A DNA stretch of 64,000 bases. Origin: Saprospiraceae bacterium. Its GTDB lineage: Bacteria; Bacteroidota; Bacteroidia; Chitinophagales; Saprospiraceae. Below, piece by piece: positions 1 to 9,298 of this stretch (positions within the stretch are counted from its first letter, which is position 1; the number at the start of each line of letters is the position of its first letter). The position numbers and the translations under genes were made by a program. Below the pieces are notes generated by a model that worked only from the letters and a program-made list of their open reading frames with translations, had not been told where the DNA came from and ran no database searches. The stretch lies in NCBI GenBank assembly GCA_029212405.1, contig JARGNR010000014.1:25808-89807 (forward strand), given 5' to 3'.

Positions 1-2809
1 TAAATGTGGTAATGAATACGAGGGCATCGTTTACAAATATACCGATCAAGGCAATCACACCAAGAATAGAAAATAAACTTATAGGCAGTCCATGCACCCA
101 ATGACCAAATCCTACACCCACAAATCCAAACGGAAGCAATGCGAGTACAATTAAAGCTTGACTTACAGATTTGAATGTCAAAGTAATCACAAAGAACATC
201 ATCATGAAAATCAATGGCATAACCAGAGCGAGTGATTTTTGTGTTTTACCTTGTTCTCGATCTTGGCCCTCAAAAGAGGCACGCACACTTGGAAAATCTT
301 TGAGTGTTTCTGGCAGAATAACCGATTTCACATCGTTGGTAATATCACTTATACTCACCCCATCGCTGGAGACGTCTGCCTCAATTCTTACTTCTCGTTC
401 TCCATCAATACGATTAATATTGATCACTCCTCTTTCGGTGGTAAAAGTGGCCAATTCTGATAAAGGCACTGACCTTCCATCGGTGGACCGTATACGCATA
501 TCTGCCAGGTCAGAAATATCTGATCGATCTGATAAATCGTATCGCACCCAAACTCGAATTTCATCTTCTCCTCTTTGAATTCTTTGGGCTTCTGCACCAA
601 AAAATCCCTGTCTCACTTGACTGATTATTTCTTGTAAGGTAAATCCTAAATTATAGGCCTGAGGAGTCAATGCAAGTGAAATCTCCTTAAGCCCTTGTTG
701 ATTGTTATCTACAATATCTTTAAGATCTGATATCTTGGATAGATTGTCTTTGACTGCTTTTATTGCTCTTTCTAATTCTTCGGGTTCCGAACCCAATAAT
801 GAAACAGAAAGTGGTTTTCCAAACGGAGATCCTGAGGAGAAGGTCAATGTTTCTGCTTCATCCACTGCACCCAATTTCTCTCGCACCTTAGCGATAATCA
901 TACGCGCGGTTATATCGCCTCTCGTTTCTCCATCCAAAAGAGATACTTGAATATTTCCCTGATAGGTGGCAGGTCCAATGTTCTTTTGAATTTTAGTAAT
1001 GGGAAAAACACCTTCTTCAAGAAATTCGTCGGCCAACTCTCGGTTCACTTCTTCTGTTACTTTTTCTATTCGACCCAATACATCTATCGTAATGTCTTCT
1101 CTGGTACCTGCAGGCAATTTTAGATCTACCGTATAATTATCTCTTGGTATCACTGGAAAAAAGGTACTTTTTATAAATCCACCCTGTAAGGCACCAAAAG
1201 TGATCATCAAAGACGCGATACAAATGGCAAGAGTAGGGTAGTTGAATCGAACCGCCCAATTCAAAACGGGCGCATAAATCATATCTCTTAAAAATGCCAT
1301 CATATTGTCGAGACCAGTCATCAAGGCATTCGGTTTTTCTCCTCGTTTTAATGCTTTGGAATGGGCAATATGGGCAGGGAGGATAAGTGCTCCTTCTACC
1401 AATGAAAATACGAGTGAAAAAATAACCACAATAGCCATTTCTCTGAAGAAATCTCCTAATCGGCCATCAATAAAGAAGAAAGCTGAAAAAGCGATGACGG
1501 TCGTTATAATGGCTGAGAATACAGCTGGAAGTACTTCCATTGTACCATCTATTGCGGCTTGAAAAGGCTTCGCTCCACGTTCGTAGTGTTGATAAATATT
1601 TTCTGCAATGACAATTCCATCATCCACCAGAATCCCGATCACTACAATCATTCCAAAGAGGGATATTACGTTTAACGTAACTCCTAGTATCGATGCCAAA
1701 AGAAACATACCTGCAAACGATATTGGAATAGCTAATGCTACCCAAAATGCCAATCGGTAATGTAAAAACATCGCCAAAAGCAATAAGACAATGAAAAATC
1801 CAATGATACCATTGTTGGTCAATAATTCGATCCGCTGGTTCAATGTAATAGAAGAATCTTCGACGATTAGCGCCTTGACTTCTTCGTTTTCAATATTGAA
1901 TTTTTCAATGTATTTTTTCACATTGTCAGCAATAGTAATCATGTCTTCTTCCAAAGTGTTTTGGACTTGAATGACTACCCCAGGTTCACCTCCGATATAG
2001 GTTCGTTGTGGTTTGTCCTCCCATTTATCTGCAATATCTGCGACTTCATACAATTTGACAATACCTCCATTAGGACTTGATTTTATAACGATATCCTGAA
2101 ACTCTTTGGCAGTGTATTCCTTATTATTAGCACGAATTAGGAGTTCTTCTTTATCCGTTTTAATGGTTCCTCCTGTCGACTCTAGATTGGTCTGTCTAAT
2201 TCTTCTTGCCGCTTCATCGAATGTAATATTGTAGGATCGTAAGTCTTTCTCTCTAAAGGTAACTTCAATTTCTTCTTCTGGAAATCCTGTCAATGTCAAT
2301 TTGGACAAACCATCATAGGCCATTAAATCATCTTCAACTCGACGACTCACTTTTTTAAGGGTTCTCAAGGGGACATCTCCATAAATTGCAAAACTCAGTA
2401 CACGACCTAGGTTTTCTAATTTGTAGATCGTTACAGGTTCCATGGATACAGGAAAAGAATTGATGCCGTCTACTGCGTTCTTAACATCTTGCAAGATGAC
2501 ATCGGTGTCGTACCCTTTTAACACTTCAACTGTAACACTGGCCGAGTTTTCTGAAGATATGGAGGTCACTCGTTCAATACCGGTCAACCCTTTGAGGTTC
2601 TCTTCAATTTTTGAAACAATACCTTCTTCTATTTCTTCAGGTGAAGATCCAGGATAGATGGCTCGTATTGAAATAACTCTACTCTCCACCTCAGGGAAAA
2701 AAGTTGTCTTCATTTGCGAGAGCCCTACCAGACCAACGATAAAGAGTAGGATCATCAAGATATTTCCTGCGATCTCATTATTGATAAAATATTTTACAAT
2801 GCTTCTCAT
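1..2809 (-). CDS. RND multidrug efflux permease (AcrB/HAE1 type), partial, C-terminus beyond left edge
   Basis: Inner-membrane proton-driven pump of the RND superfamily, which exports drugs or other toxic compounds together with a periplasmic adaptor. The reading frame stays open from an ATG at 2809 (starting MRSIVKYFINNEIAGNI, the usual cytoplasmic start and first membrane helix) to the window edge, about 936 codons of an expected 1,030-1,100. Two hallmarks are visible: the helix-4 motif LVDDGIVIAENIYQH (around 1590-1635) with the paired aspartates that relay protons, and the late-helix motif ALIGIFVNDALVFIT near the left edge. It lies 70 nt downstream of the adaptor gene and behind a MarR gene, all on the same strand, so one operon is likely. 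An outer-membrane TolC partner, if linked, would be off the window. The substrate cannot be read from the sequence; a heavy-metal RND is less likely because the motifs fit the HAE1 type. Confidence 0.93.
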   Translation of the reverse strand, partial: MRSIVKYFINNEIAGNILMILLFIVGLVGLSQMKTTFFPEVESRVISIRAIYPGSSPEEIEEGIVSKIEENLKGLTGIERVTSISSENSASVTVEVLKGYDTDVILQDVKNAVDGINSFPVSMEPVTIYKLENLGRVLSFAIYGDVPLRTLKKVSRRVEDDLMAYDGLSKLTLTGFPEEEIEVTFREKDLRSYNITFDEAARRIRQTNLESTGGTIKTDKEELLIRANNKEYTAKEFQDIVIKSSPNGGIVKLYEVADIADKWEDKPQRTYIGGEPGVVIQVQNTLEEDMITIADNVKKYIEKFNIENEEVKALIVEDSSITLNQRIELLTNNGIIGFFIVLLLLAMFLHYRLAFWVALAIPISFAGMFLLASILGVTLNVISLFGMIVVIGILVDDGIVIAENIYQHYERGAKPFQAAIDGTMEVLPAVFSAIITTVIAFSAFFFIDGRLGDFFREMAIVVIFSLVFSLVEGALILPAHIAHSKALKRGEKPNALMTGLDNMMAFLRDMIYAPVLNWAVRFNYPTLAICIASLMITFGALQGGFIKSTFFPVIPRDNYTVDLKLPAGTREDITIDVLGRIEKVTEEVNRELADEFLEEGVFPITKIQKNIGPATYQGNIQVSLLDGETRGDITARMIIAKVREKLGAVDEAETLTFSSGSPFGKPLSVSLLGSEPEELERAIKAVKDNLSKISDLKDIVDNNQQGLKEISLALTPQAYNLGFTLQEIISQVRQGFFGAEAQRIQRGEDEIRVWVRYDLSDRSDISDLADMRIRSTDGRSVPLSELATFTTERGVININRIDGEREVRIEADVSSDGVSISDITNDVKSVILPETLKDFPSVRASFEGQDREQGKTQKSLALVMPLIFMMMFFVITLTFKSVSQALIVLALLPFGFVGVGFGHWVHGLPISLFSILGVIALIGIFVNDALVFITTF

Positions 2810-2879
2810 TCGATATTTCTTTTGTAATTAATTGAGTGGTTTCTGCTGGGCCTAAACTCAGAGAACTTCAATATTTTAT

Positions 2880-4001
2880 CTAATAATTGACTTTTTGACC
2901 TTCGAATAACCCAGCTAACGATCCAGTAACTACTTTATCGGCAGGCGAAATACCTTTCACTAAAACGTGATTGGCCATTCTTTTTACTGGAGAGATGGAT
3001 TTGGCAACAAGTGTAGAATCTTCAATGATATAAACTTGTTCTGCACTTAAGAAAATATCTTTTGGTAGCTTTACAACGTCTTCTAATTGTTTTCCTTGTA
3101 ATTTACCTTTCAAATACATTCCATCTTTTAAACCTTTACCATAGACTCGAATGAAGATGGGTATGTTTTGAGTGGCCGCATCGATTTGGGTACCGATTCT
3201 GTTTACTTTTCCATTCCATGAACTGGATAGATCTGTAGAACTCAGTTCAACTGATTGACCAACTTTTACATATTTGAGATCGCTCAGAGGGATGGGAGAT
3301 GAAATCTCATATTGCTCGGTGTTGATCATAGTAGCCAATGTTTGACCTGGGCTGATCAGTGTTCCAGGGAACACATTAATCACGGTAATAACACCAGAAA
3401 ATGGAGCATATATATTGTACTCTTTTAAACGTGTCTCCTGACTTTTTATCGTATAATATTGATTAAGAATGTTTTTCCCAGTAACGTAGTATTTCTCCTG
3501 ATCTGATTTTGGTTCAGGCATGGGTTGAATCGGTTTATTGACATCAAAAGCATTCAAATAGTTTAACCAATTTTCAAAAGATTGTGGATGATCAAATTTT
3601 AGATCAGGCATCATTTGAGTAATCGCTGTCATTAAAGAACTTTTTTGAGCCTTAAGAGTAAAAACAGCTTCTTGTTTGTCTATTGAAAATAAGAGATCTC
3701 CTTTCTTAAAGTATTTTCCTTCTTTAATAGTGGTTCCTGTTTTTTGCATTACCCCTTGGACTCGAGAAGTGAGGTTGACTCGTTCATGGGCCTCAACTCT
3801 TCCATCAACATCAATTCCATTTGATTCGATGCCAGATGAAAACGTAGATGTTTGTACAGTCCTTCTCTCTTTTTTAACTACCACTTCAGAAACCGTAGAT
3901 TTTTTTTGAGCGGCCATTTTTATATAGATAAGTACTCCACATATCAGAATGAGCACAGTTATGGCTGCAGATACAATATTTTTTCTCGTCGATTTATTCA
4001 T
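2880..4001 (-). CDS. RND efflux periplasmic adaptor (membrane fusion protein, HlyD/AcrA type)
   Basis: Periplasmic adaptor that bridges an RND pump to an outer-membrane channel. The 373-residue product has an N-terminal membrane anchor (about residues 9-29), then a split biotinyl-lipoyl domain: the first half carries VDGRVEAHERVNLTSRVQG and a G-D-L-L-F-S-I-D turn, the second half follows the short hairpin with YNIYAPFSGVITVINVFPG. A beta-barrel and a membrane-proximal domain complete the protein (VLVKGISPADKVVTGSLAGL near the end). The alpha-hairpin is short for the family. It sits between the MarR gene (54 nt upstream) and the RND pump (70 nt downstream), which supports a three-gene efflux operon. 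No lipobox is seen, so it is probably anchored by the N-terminal helix. Confidence 0.92.
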   Translation of the reverse strand: MNKSTRKNIVSAAITVLILICGVLIYIKMAAQKKSTVSEVVVKKERRTVQTSTFSSGIESNGIDVDGRVEAHERVNLTSRVQGVMQKTGTTIKEGKYFKKGDLLFSIDKQEAVFTLKAQKSSLMTAITQMMPDLKFDHPQSFENWLNYLNAFDVNKPIQPMPEPKSDQEKYYVTGKNILNQYYTIKSQETRLKEYNIYAPFSGVITVINVFPGTLISPGQTLATMINTEQYEISSPIPLSDLKYVKVGQSVELSSTDLSSSWNGKVNRIGTQIDAATQNIPIFIRVYGKGLKDGMYLKGKLQGKQLEDVVKLPKDIFLSAEQVYIIEDSTLVAKSISPVKRMANHVLVKGISPADKVVTGSLAGLFEGQKVNY

Positions 4002-4055
4002 TAGTTTAGTTTTGAATAGTTTGCTTAGTTGTTGGGTATGTTTTTAATAGGATAT

Positions 4056-4520
4056 TTAAGGTTGTTGGCCGTTGACCGTTGAATACAGTTTTTTATACAT
4101 TTTGGTAAGCACTTCTTTTGCTATTTTCACTTCTTGCTCAGAGCAATCACTTAATAACATAGCTTCCATTTCACGACCTTTTTCTTCAATGGTATATTGC
4201 ATTTCTTTCCCTTTTGAAGTAAGAAATATCAACTTTCCTCTTCCATCATTGGGATCATTTTTTTTTACGATAAGGCCCTCCTCTTCTAATGCGGTCAACA
4301 TTTTATTGATGCTACTCTTAGTTTTTACCAATGATATGCCTAAATCTTTTTGATTAACACCATCTTTAGACCATAAATCTGCCAAAATTCCAACACAAGA
4401 AACGGGAAAATGATGCCCGTCTTTTTCCATCGAAGGTTCCACAGATTTTATGATTAGTCTTGCAACTCGGTTGGTTAGAAACCCGAAATGATTATATGGG
4501 TTGAATGTTGATTTAGACAT
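4056..4520 (-). CDS. MarR-family transcriptional regulator
   Basis: Dimeric winged-helix repressor of the MarR family, normally released from DNA by a small ligand. The 154-residue size is typical. The recognition region is clear: a helix-turn-helix around NQKDLGISLVKTKSSINKML followed by the wing EEEGLIVKKNDPNDGRGK, where the D-x-R-x-x pattern of the MarR wing is preserved as D-P-N-D-G-R-G-K. It is the first gene of the MarR-adaptor-RND operon, so it most likely controls the pump and itself. A perfect 14-bp palindrome (ACAAGTGAACTTGT, 4568-4581) lies about 48 nt upstream of its start and is the natural candidate operator. Confidence 0.93.
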   Translation of the reverse strand: MSKSTFNPYNHFGFLTNRVARLIIKSVEPSMEKDGHHFPVSCVGILADLWSKDGVNQKDLGISLVKTKSSINKMLTALEEEGLIVKKNDPNDGRGKLIFLTSKGKEMQYTIEEKGREMEAMLLSDCSEQEVKIAKEVLTKMYKKLYSTVNGQQP

Positions 4521-4567
4521 TTAGTTCATTTATGCACTAAATAGACAACGGAATGTTAAAAAAGTTT

Positions 4568-4581
4568 ACAAGTGAACTTGT
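4568..4581. promoter_or_regulatory. Candidate MarR operator palindrome
   Basis: ACAAGT-GA-ACTTGT is a perfect inverted repeat in the region between the MarR gene (minus) and the threonylcarbamoyl-AMP synthase gene (plus). A minus-strand TATCTTTA (4585-4592), one base off the Bacteroidota -7 box, lies just upstream of the palindrome for the MarR gene, so a bound repressor would cover the start of transcription. I saw no matching -33 box. The assignment is inference from position and symmetry. Confidence 0.45.
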
Positions 4582-4630
4582 TTTTAAAGATATATGTCAT
4601 ATTGGCTTGGAGATAATAGTCCATTGCTAT

Positions 4631-4663
4631 TTTGATGATGTTTTGGAGAAGAACGTATCTTTG
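4631..4663 (+). promoter_or_regulatory. Bacteroidota-type housekeeping promoter for the threonylcarbamoyl-AMP synthase gene
   Basis: A -33 box TTTG (4631-4634) and an exact -7 box TATCTTTG (4656-4663) are separated by 21 nt, matching the Bacteroidota consensus TTTG-N19-21-TAnnTTTG. The box lies 28 nt upstream of the ATG at 4692, leaving a short leader. Confidence 0.75.
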
Positions 4664-4691
4664 CATCAAATATTAAAATTGAATACTAGAA

Positions 4692-5654
4692 ATGACAATC
4701 ATTTCAAAAAATATTGATCAAGCAGTTGAAATTCTTAATGGCGAGAATTTAGTTGCTATTCCTACAGAAACGGTCTACGGTTTGGCTGGAAACATTTTTA
4801 GTGAAGTAGCTATTCAGAAGATTTATAAATTAAAACAAAGACCACTTTTTAACCCATTGATTGTCCATACCTACTCCATAGATAAAGTGAAAGAATATGT
4901 GGATGATTTTCCAGAAAAAGCCAGATTATTAGCAGCGCATTTTTGGCCAGGTTCTTTAACTATGGTGCTAAAGAAAAAGTCTATTATTCCAGATTGGATC
5001 ACTTCTGGTAAAGATACTGTAGCGGTAAGAATTCCAGATCACCCGATCGTTTCAGGTTTATTGAAAGCACTTGATTTTCCGCTTGCCGCACCGAGTGCCA
5101 ATCCTTTTGGATGCATAAGTCCTACAAGCCCTAAACATGTGAAAGATTACTTTGACGGGAGCTTAAAAATGGTTTTAGATGGAGGAATATGTAAAAATGG
5201 AATTGAATCAACCATCATTGGTTTTGAAAACGGAGAGCCTGTATTGTATAGATTGGGATCTATATCGATCGAGGAAATAGAAGATGTTGTTGGGGAGGTT
5301 ATTGTAAGAAATAAAAAAGAAGTTGCTCCTGACGCTCCAGGCATGCTTGCCCGTCATTATGCTCCCAATACGCGAACGTTTTTAGTAGAAAACATTCAAG
5401 ATTTCATTCACCAGTTTGAGAATAAAAGAATTGGTGTGTTAAGTTTCAAAAAAGAAATCAAGGCACCACAAATAGTACATACCGAAGTTTTATCCTCATC
5501 TGGGGATTTGAAAGAAGCCGCATCTAGTTTGTATGCAGCACTACATAGTTTGGACAAATTAAATCTTGATATGATCGTAGCGGAACAAATGCCATTAATT
5601 GGCTTGGGTTTATCTATCAACGACAGATTAGAAAGAGCCACCAAACAAAAATAG
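4692..5654 (+). CDS. tsaC: L-threonylcarbamoyladenylate synthase (Sua5/YrdC type)
   Basis: Makes threonylcarbamoyl-AMP from threonine, bicarbonate and ATP, the first step of the t6A37 tRNA modification. At 320 residues it is the long Sua5 form. The YrdC domain covers about residues 1-195, with PTETVYGLAGN near the N-terminus, KQRPLFNPLIVH, FWPGSLTMVL and the conserved APSANPFG. The smaller Sua5 domain follows after the linker APDAPGMLARHYAPNT. It has its own promoter and is convergent with glpD (34 nt between the stops). No unusual features; an essential housekeeping gene in most bacteria. Confidence 0.95.
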   Translation: MTIISKNIDQAVEILNGENLVAIPTETVYGLAGNIFSEVAIQKIYKLKQRPLFNPLIVHTYSIDKVKEYVDDFPEKARLLAAHFWPGSLTMVLKKKSIIPDWITSGKDTVAVRIPDHPIVSGLLKALDFPLAAPSANPFGCISPTSPKHVKDYFDGSLKMVLDGGICKNGIESTIIGFENGEPVLYRLGSISIEEIEDVVGEVIVRNKKEVAPDAPGMLARHYAPNTRTFLVENIQDFIHQFENKRIGVLSFKKEIKAPQIVHTEVLSSSGDLKEAASSLYAALHSLDKLNLDMIVAEQMPLIGLGLSINDRLERATKQK

Positions 5655-5688
5655 GGTTGAAATGCTCATGTTGAAGTATTAACATAAC

Positions 5689-7182
5689 CTAATATGCATC
5701 TGCAACTTCTAGAAACCTCTCTCGTTCGTTAGCTTGCCAAGCAGTATCGTAGCCGTGATGAGTAGCAATTAATTCGATAGCTTGATCCAGAATTTCTAAC
5801 GTAGCTTCTTTATGTAAGAGGATACAACGACTTCTTCTGCAAAGTAGGTCTTCTGCGTGTTCTACCCATTCGTTTTGAATATAGTGCTTGAGCTCTTCCC
5901 AGGAGTAAGGTAAAGCCTCATGAATTGGAGTGCCATTTTCGATAGTTGACCCATTGTAAATATCCATATATTCAGAATGAGATTTGCTTTTGGATAATTT
6001 ACCCGCATCTATGATGGCATCAATAGTATCTTCCCCCATTTTTCTGAATGTTGTCCATTTGCCTCCTAAAATGCTGAATAGGTCTGCTTTGGATTGTACA
6101 ACTTTATGACTTCTGGATATTTCTTTTGATTTTCTACCTTCTTTTTTGGGAGCAGCCAATGGTCTTAATCCTGCAAAAGTGGATAAAATATCTTTTCTGG
6201 TAGGCACCTTTTCTAAGTATTGAGATGCATTTTTTAATATGAAATCAATTTCTTCATCGGTCGCTTTGGGTTCCATGGTCAATGTTTTGGAAACTACATC
6301 GGTGGTCCCCATGATGACCACATTTTTCCAAGGTACTAGAAATAGTACTCGGCCATCACTGGTTTTTGGAATCATAATCGCTTCATCAGACTGCAGAAAA
6401 GAGCGATCAATGACTACATGTGATCCTCTTGCAGGAACGATTTTAATATCTGTATCTTCTGATTCGATAGCCATGGTTTGTTCTGCAAAAACGCCAGTGG
6501 CATTGACAATGCACTTTGCTTTCACTTCAAAAGATTCCCCCGATTGGTGGTCTGTGGCAATTGCACCCACAATCTTATCATTGGACCCATAGATGAAGTT
6601 GTCGACACTACAATAATTGATGACCAAACTTCCACTATTGTTAAGTGTTGAAACAAGATCTATACACAATCTGGTATCGTCAAATTGTCCATCTGTATAA
6701 ACAATGCCTCCTTTTAAGCCCTTCTTTTTCAGATTGGGAAGGAGTTGAAGTGTTTCTTCTTTTGAAATTTTTGAAGTGCGTCCCAGACTTCTATTGGCAG
6801 ATAATAAATCATATGTTTTTAGGCCTGCCCAATAATACCATCCTTCCCAATGGCTGTAATGTGGGATTACAAATTTTTGTATTCTAGATAAATGAGAGGC
6901 TTTGGTCAAGACAAATTCTCTTTCTCTCAATGCTTCTATTACTAAACCGACATCGCCATTTTGTAAATACCGAACACCACCATGTAATAATTTGGTTGCT
7001 TTACTGGAGGTGCCTTTACCAAAATCTACTTTCTCTAAAACGGCCACTTTAAATCCTCTGGACATCCCATCGAGGGCAACGCCCAGCCCAGAAGCACCTC
7101 CTCCTATTACGAGTATGTCAATGTCACTTGCAGACTTTAATTCAGAAAGTATTTGTGTCCTATTCATGGAATTGATTTGCAT
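5689..7182 (-). CDS. glpD: Aerobic glycerol-3-phosphate dehydrogenase (FAD-dependent)
   Basis: Oxidises glycerol-3-phosphate to dihydroxyacetone phosphate at the inner membrane and passes electrons to quinone. The 497-residue product has the FAD-binding Rossmann start LVIGGGASGLGVALD (residues 25-39), then the glycine-rich KATKLLHGGVRYLQNGD typical of GlpD, an internal VPARGSHVVID and GTTDV, and a C-terminal DAO_C domain with LLCRRSR and the closing HHGYDTAWQANERERFLE. A second Met, at residue 6 (MNRTQ), is an equally plausible start. It is divergent from the HisC-like gene, with a 255-nt shared upstream region that contains a 13-bp palindrome. Confidence 0.95.
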   Translation of the reverse strand: MQINSMNRTQILSELKSASDIDILVIGGGASGLGVALDGMSRGFKVAVLEKVDFGKGTSSKATKLLHGGVRYLQNGDVGLVIEALREREFVLTKASHLSRIQKFVIPHYSHWEGWYYWAGLKTYDLLSANRSLGRTSKISKEETLQLLPNLKKKGLKGGIVYTDGQFDDTRLCIDLVSTLNNSGSLVINYCSVDNFIYGSNDKIVGAIATDHQSGESFEVKAKCIVNATGVFAEQTMAIESEDTDIKIVPARGSHVVIDRSFLQSDEAIMIPKTSDGRVLFLVPWKNVVIMGTTDVVSKTLTMEPKATDEEIDFILKNASQYLEKVPTRKDILSTFAGLRPLAAPKKEGRKSKEISRSHKVVQSKADLFSILGGKWTTFRKMGEDTIDAIIDAGKLSKSKSHSEYMDIYNGSTIENGTPIHEALPYSWEELKHYIQNEWVEHAEDLLCRRSRCILLHKEATLEILDQAIELIATHHGYDTAWQANERERFLEVADAY

Positions 7183-7235
7183 TGCGGGTGTTCAGTGTCT
7201 AATCTATGTGCAAAGATGGGCATTCCTTTACTGAG

Positions 7236-7248
7236 TTCTGTTACAGAA
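7236..7248. promoter_or_regulatory. 13-bp palindrome in the glpD/aminotransferase divergent region
   Basis: TTCTGT-T-ACAGAA is a perfect inverted repeat 54 nt upstream of the glpD start. A minus-strand CATCTTTG, one base off the -7 consensus, lies between it and glpD. It may be an operator for glpD; no regulator is linked, so this is weak inference. Confidence 0.3.
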
Positions 7249-7361
7249 TTCCATTTTTTTTAAGTTAACGGATGAGAAGAATAAAATGTATCAGTGCCTT
7301 AATTCTAATTCAATATGAAGTGTCTTACTTTATTAAATAATGGATATTTCTAGACCAAAAC

Positions 7362-7391
7362 TTGAGGAGTAGGTTTGATCCAGTATATTTG
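7362..7391 (+). promoter_or_regulatory. Bacteroidota-type promoter for the HisC-like aminotransferase gene
   Basis: TTG (7362-7364), a 19-nt spacer and an exact TATATTTG (7384-7391) match the Bacteroidota housekeeping promoter. The leader to the ATG at 7438 is about 40 nt. Confidence 0.7.
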
Positions 7392-7437
7392 TGTTTTTGA
7401 ATCACTTCATTTTTAATAAAGTCCTTAACCAACTGAA

Positions 7438-8535
7438 ATGCCCATAAAATTTAAATCATTTTTAAAACAAAAATCAAGTTATAAAGGCGGTAAATCGCTT
7501 TCGGAAATTGATGCTACCGATAAAAAAATCTATAAACTTTCTTCTAATGAAAATCAATTGGGATCATCGCCTAAAGCAGTAGCGGCAATCAAAAAACACA
7601 TTGATTCATTATACAATTATCCTGACCGTACCGATGACCGTTTGCGTCAAGCCCTAGAGAAGTATTATAATGGTGAATTAAAAGCAGATCAATTTTTGAC
7701 CACAAATAGTGGAGTGGCGAATATCGACCTCATTATTCGAGCATTTATGGATGAAGGAGATGAGTGCATCTTCTCCAACCCTGCTTTTGGTCCCTACCAC
7801 GAATTTCCTAAAAAGATTGGTGGTAAATCAATTGATATTCCTCTAATAGGAGATGATTTTTTATTGGATGTAGAAGGTATTTTAAAAGCCATCAATGAAC
7901 GAACGCGATTGATTTTTATTACCAGCCCAAACAATCCTACAGGTACACACATCCCAAAATCTCAAATTGATGCAATAATTGCAGGTATGCCTGACCACGT
8001 CGTGCTGGTTTTTGATGAAGTATATTTTCAATTTGCAGATGCTGAAGATTATGTAAGGCCATTGCCTTATGTACTAGAAGGCAAAAATGTAATAGGTATC
8101 AATAGCTTATCTAAAGCATACGGGCTTGCTGGATTGAGATTGGGATATTCTTATTCCACACTTGAAATCGCGAGTTATCTGCAGCAACTACGAATACCCT
8201 TTATGATCAATTCATTGAGTATGGAAGGAGGAATTGCAGCATTAGAAGACGATGCGTTTATAAACGAAACGGTGGAATTTGTCCATAGAGAAAAAAAGTA
8301 TCTGTACAAAGAATTTGATGCTTTGGGGATTAAATATTGGAAGACCCAAGCTAATTTTATCCTCACAGAGCCATCAATGGATCCGTTGATTTTCGAAGAA
8401 GAAATGATAAAGGAAGGAGTAATGGTGCGTCCAGTGGCAGGATTTGGAGCACCAACGTGTGTACGGATCACAATAGGGACTAGAGCAGGAAATGAAACAC
8501 TGGTAAACGCATGGAAAAAATTGCTTACTTCTTAA
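7438..8535 (+). CDS. Histidinol-phosphate-aminotransferase-like PLP enzyme
   Basis: Fold-type I PLP aminotransferase of the HisC branch, which transfers an amino group between histidinol phosphate (or an aromatic/other amino acid) and 2-oxoglutarate. The 365-residue length fits. Visible elements are KLSSNENQLGSSPKA (substrate loop), TNSGVANIDLIIRAF (PLP phosphate loop), SPNNPTGTHIP, VFDEVYFQFAD (the Asp that pairs with the PLP nitrogen), and NSLSKAYGLAGLRLGYS with the Schiff-base Lys at residue 226. The closing R-I-T-I-G-T is also typical. No other his genes are near; the neighbours are a carboxymuconolactone-decarboxylase-like gene (36 nt downstream) and a methyltransferase, so the role may be in a side pathway and not histidine synthesis. 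It starts from a clear promoter. Confidence 0.88.
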   Translation: MPIKFKSFLKQKSSYKGGKSLSEIDATDKKIYKLSSNENQLGSSPKAVAAIKKHIDSLYNYPDRTDDRLRQALEKYYNGELKADQFLTTNSGVANIDLIIRAFMDEGDECIFSNPAFGPYHEFPKKIGGKSIDIPLIGDDFLLDVEGILKAINERTRLIFITSPNNPTGTHIPKSQIDAIIAGMPDHVVLVFDEVYFQFADAEDYVRPLPYVLEGKNVIGINSLSKAYGLAGLRLGYSYSTLEIASYLQQLRIPFMINSLSMEGGIAALEDDAFINETVEFVHREKKYLYKEFDALGIKYWKTQANFILTEPSMDPLIFEEEMIKEGVMVRPVAGFGAPTCVRITIGTRAGNETLVNAWKKLLTS

Positions 8536-8571
8536 GAAGCCAATCAATACATTAAAATTTAAAATAAAAAG

Positions 8572-9171
8572 ATGAAAAGACCATTAGTATATCCATTAGA
8601 TAGAAATGCCACAAAAGAAGCATCGGATATGGCAGACTTTTATGATGAAACGTTGGGTTTTACACCCAATAGTTTATTTACCATGATGCACCGTCCTAGA
8701 ATTGCCAATGCTTTCAAAGAAATGAATATGGCAGTGATGGAAAATAAAGGCAGAGTCACCAGTGCATTAAAAAGGCAATTGGCTTATTTGTCAAGTATGA
8801 CAACGGGGTGTAGATACTGTGAAGCACATGCGATAAGAGCGGCAGAACGGTATGGATCAGAGCAAGATAAACTCAATAATATTTGGGAGTATAAAACATA
8901 TCCAGCTTTTTCTGATGCGGAGAGAGCAGTGTTTGATTTAGCCATTGCAGCATCTTCGGTACCGAATGCGGTGAATGATGAAATTTCTGAGAATATGAGA
9001 AAACATTGGGATGATGGAGAAATTGTAGAAATATTAGGAGTAATTGCACTTTTTGGGTATTTGAATCGTTGGAATGATAGCATGGGAACCCAATTAGAGG
9101 AACCTGCTGCTGAAGACGGTGTTAAGTATTTACAGAAAAAAGGTTGGTCACGCGGTAAACATAAGTATTAA
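8572..9171 (+). CDS. Carboxymuconolactone decarboxylase / AhpD-like family protein
   Basis: A 199-residue all-helical protein with the AhpD-type redox site TTGCRYCEAHAIRAAE: Cys80, Cys83 and His86. In the family this CxxC plus His set supports peroxidase or disulfide-reductase activity; true carboxymuconolactone decarboxylases lack the CxxC. Residues 1-60 hold the usual leading helices (ADFYDETLGFTPNSLFTMMHRP). It follows the aminotransferase by 36 nt and is very likely co-transcribed with it. The in vivo partner or peroxide substrate is not visible. Confidence 0.85.
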   Translation: MKRPLVYPLDRNATKEASDMADFYDETLGFTPNSLFTMMHRPRIANAFKEMNMAVMENKGRVTSALKRQLAYLSSMTTGCRYCEAHAIRAAERYGSEQDKLNNIWEYKTYPAFSDAERAVFDLAIAASSVPNAVNDEISENMRKHWDDGEIVEILGVIALFGYLNRWNDSMGTQLEEPAAEDGVKYLQKKGWSRGKHKY

Positions 9172-9298
9172 GAAAGGCAAAGAAATACTTGTTCAGTAAT
9201 TTGCTCTACTTTTTATTTTTTTAAGCTCAATGGTTTTTGTGCAATATGTAATCGCGGGGTTACATGCCTATTTGTACCCATAATTTAAGACAATCAAT

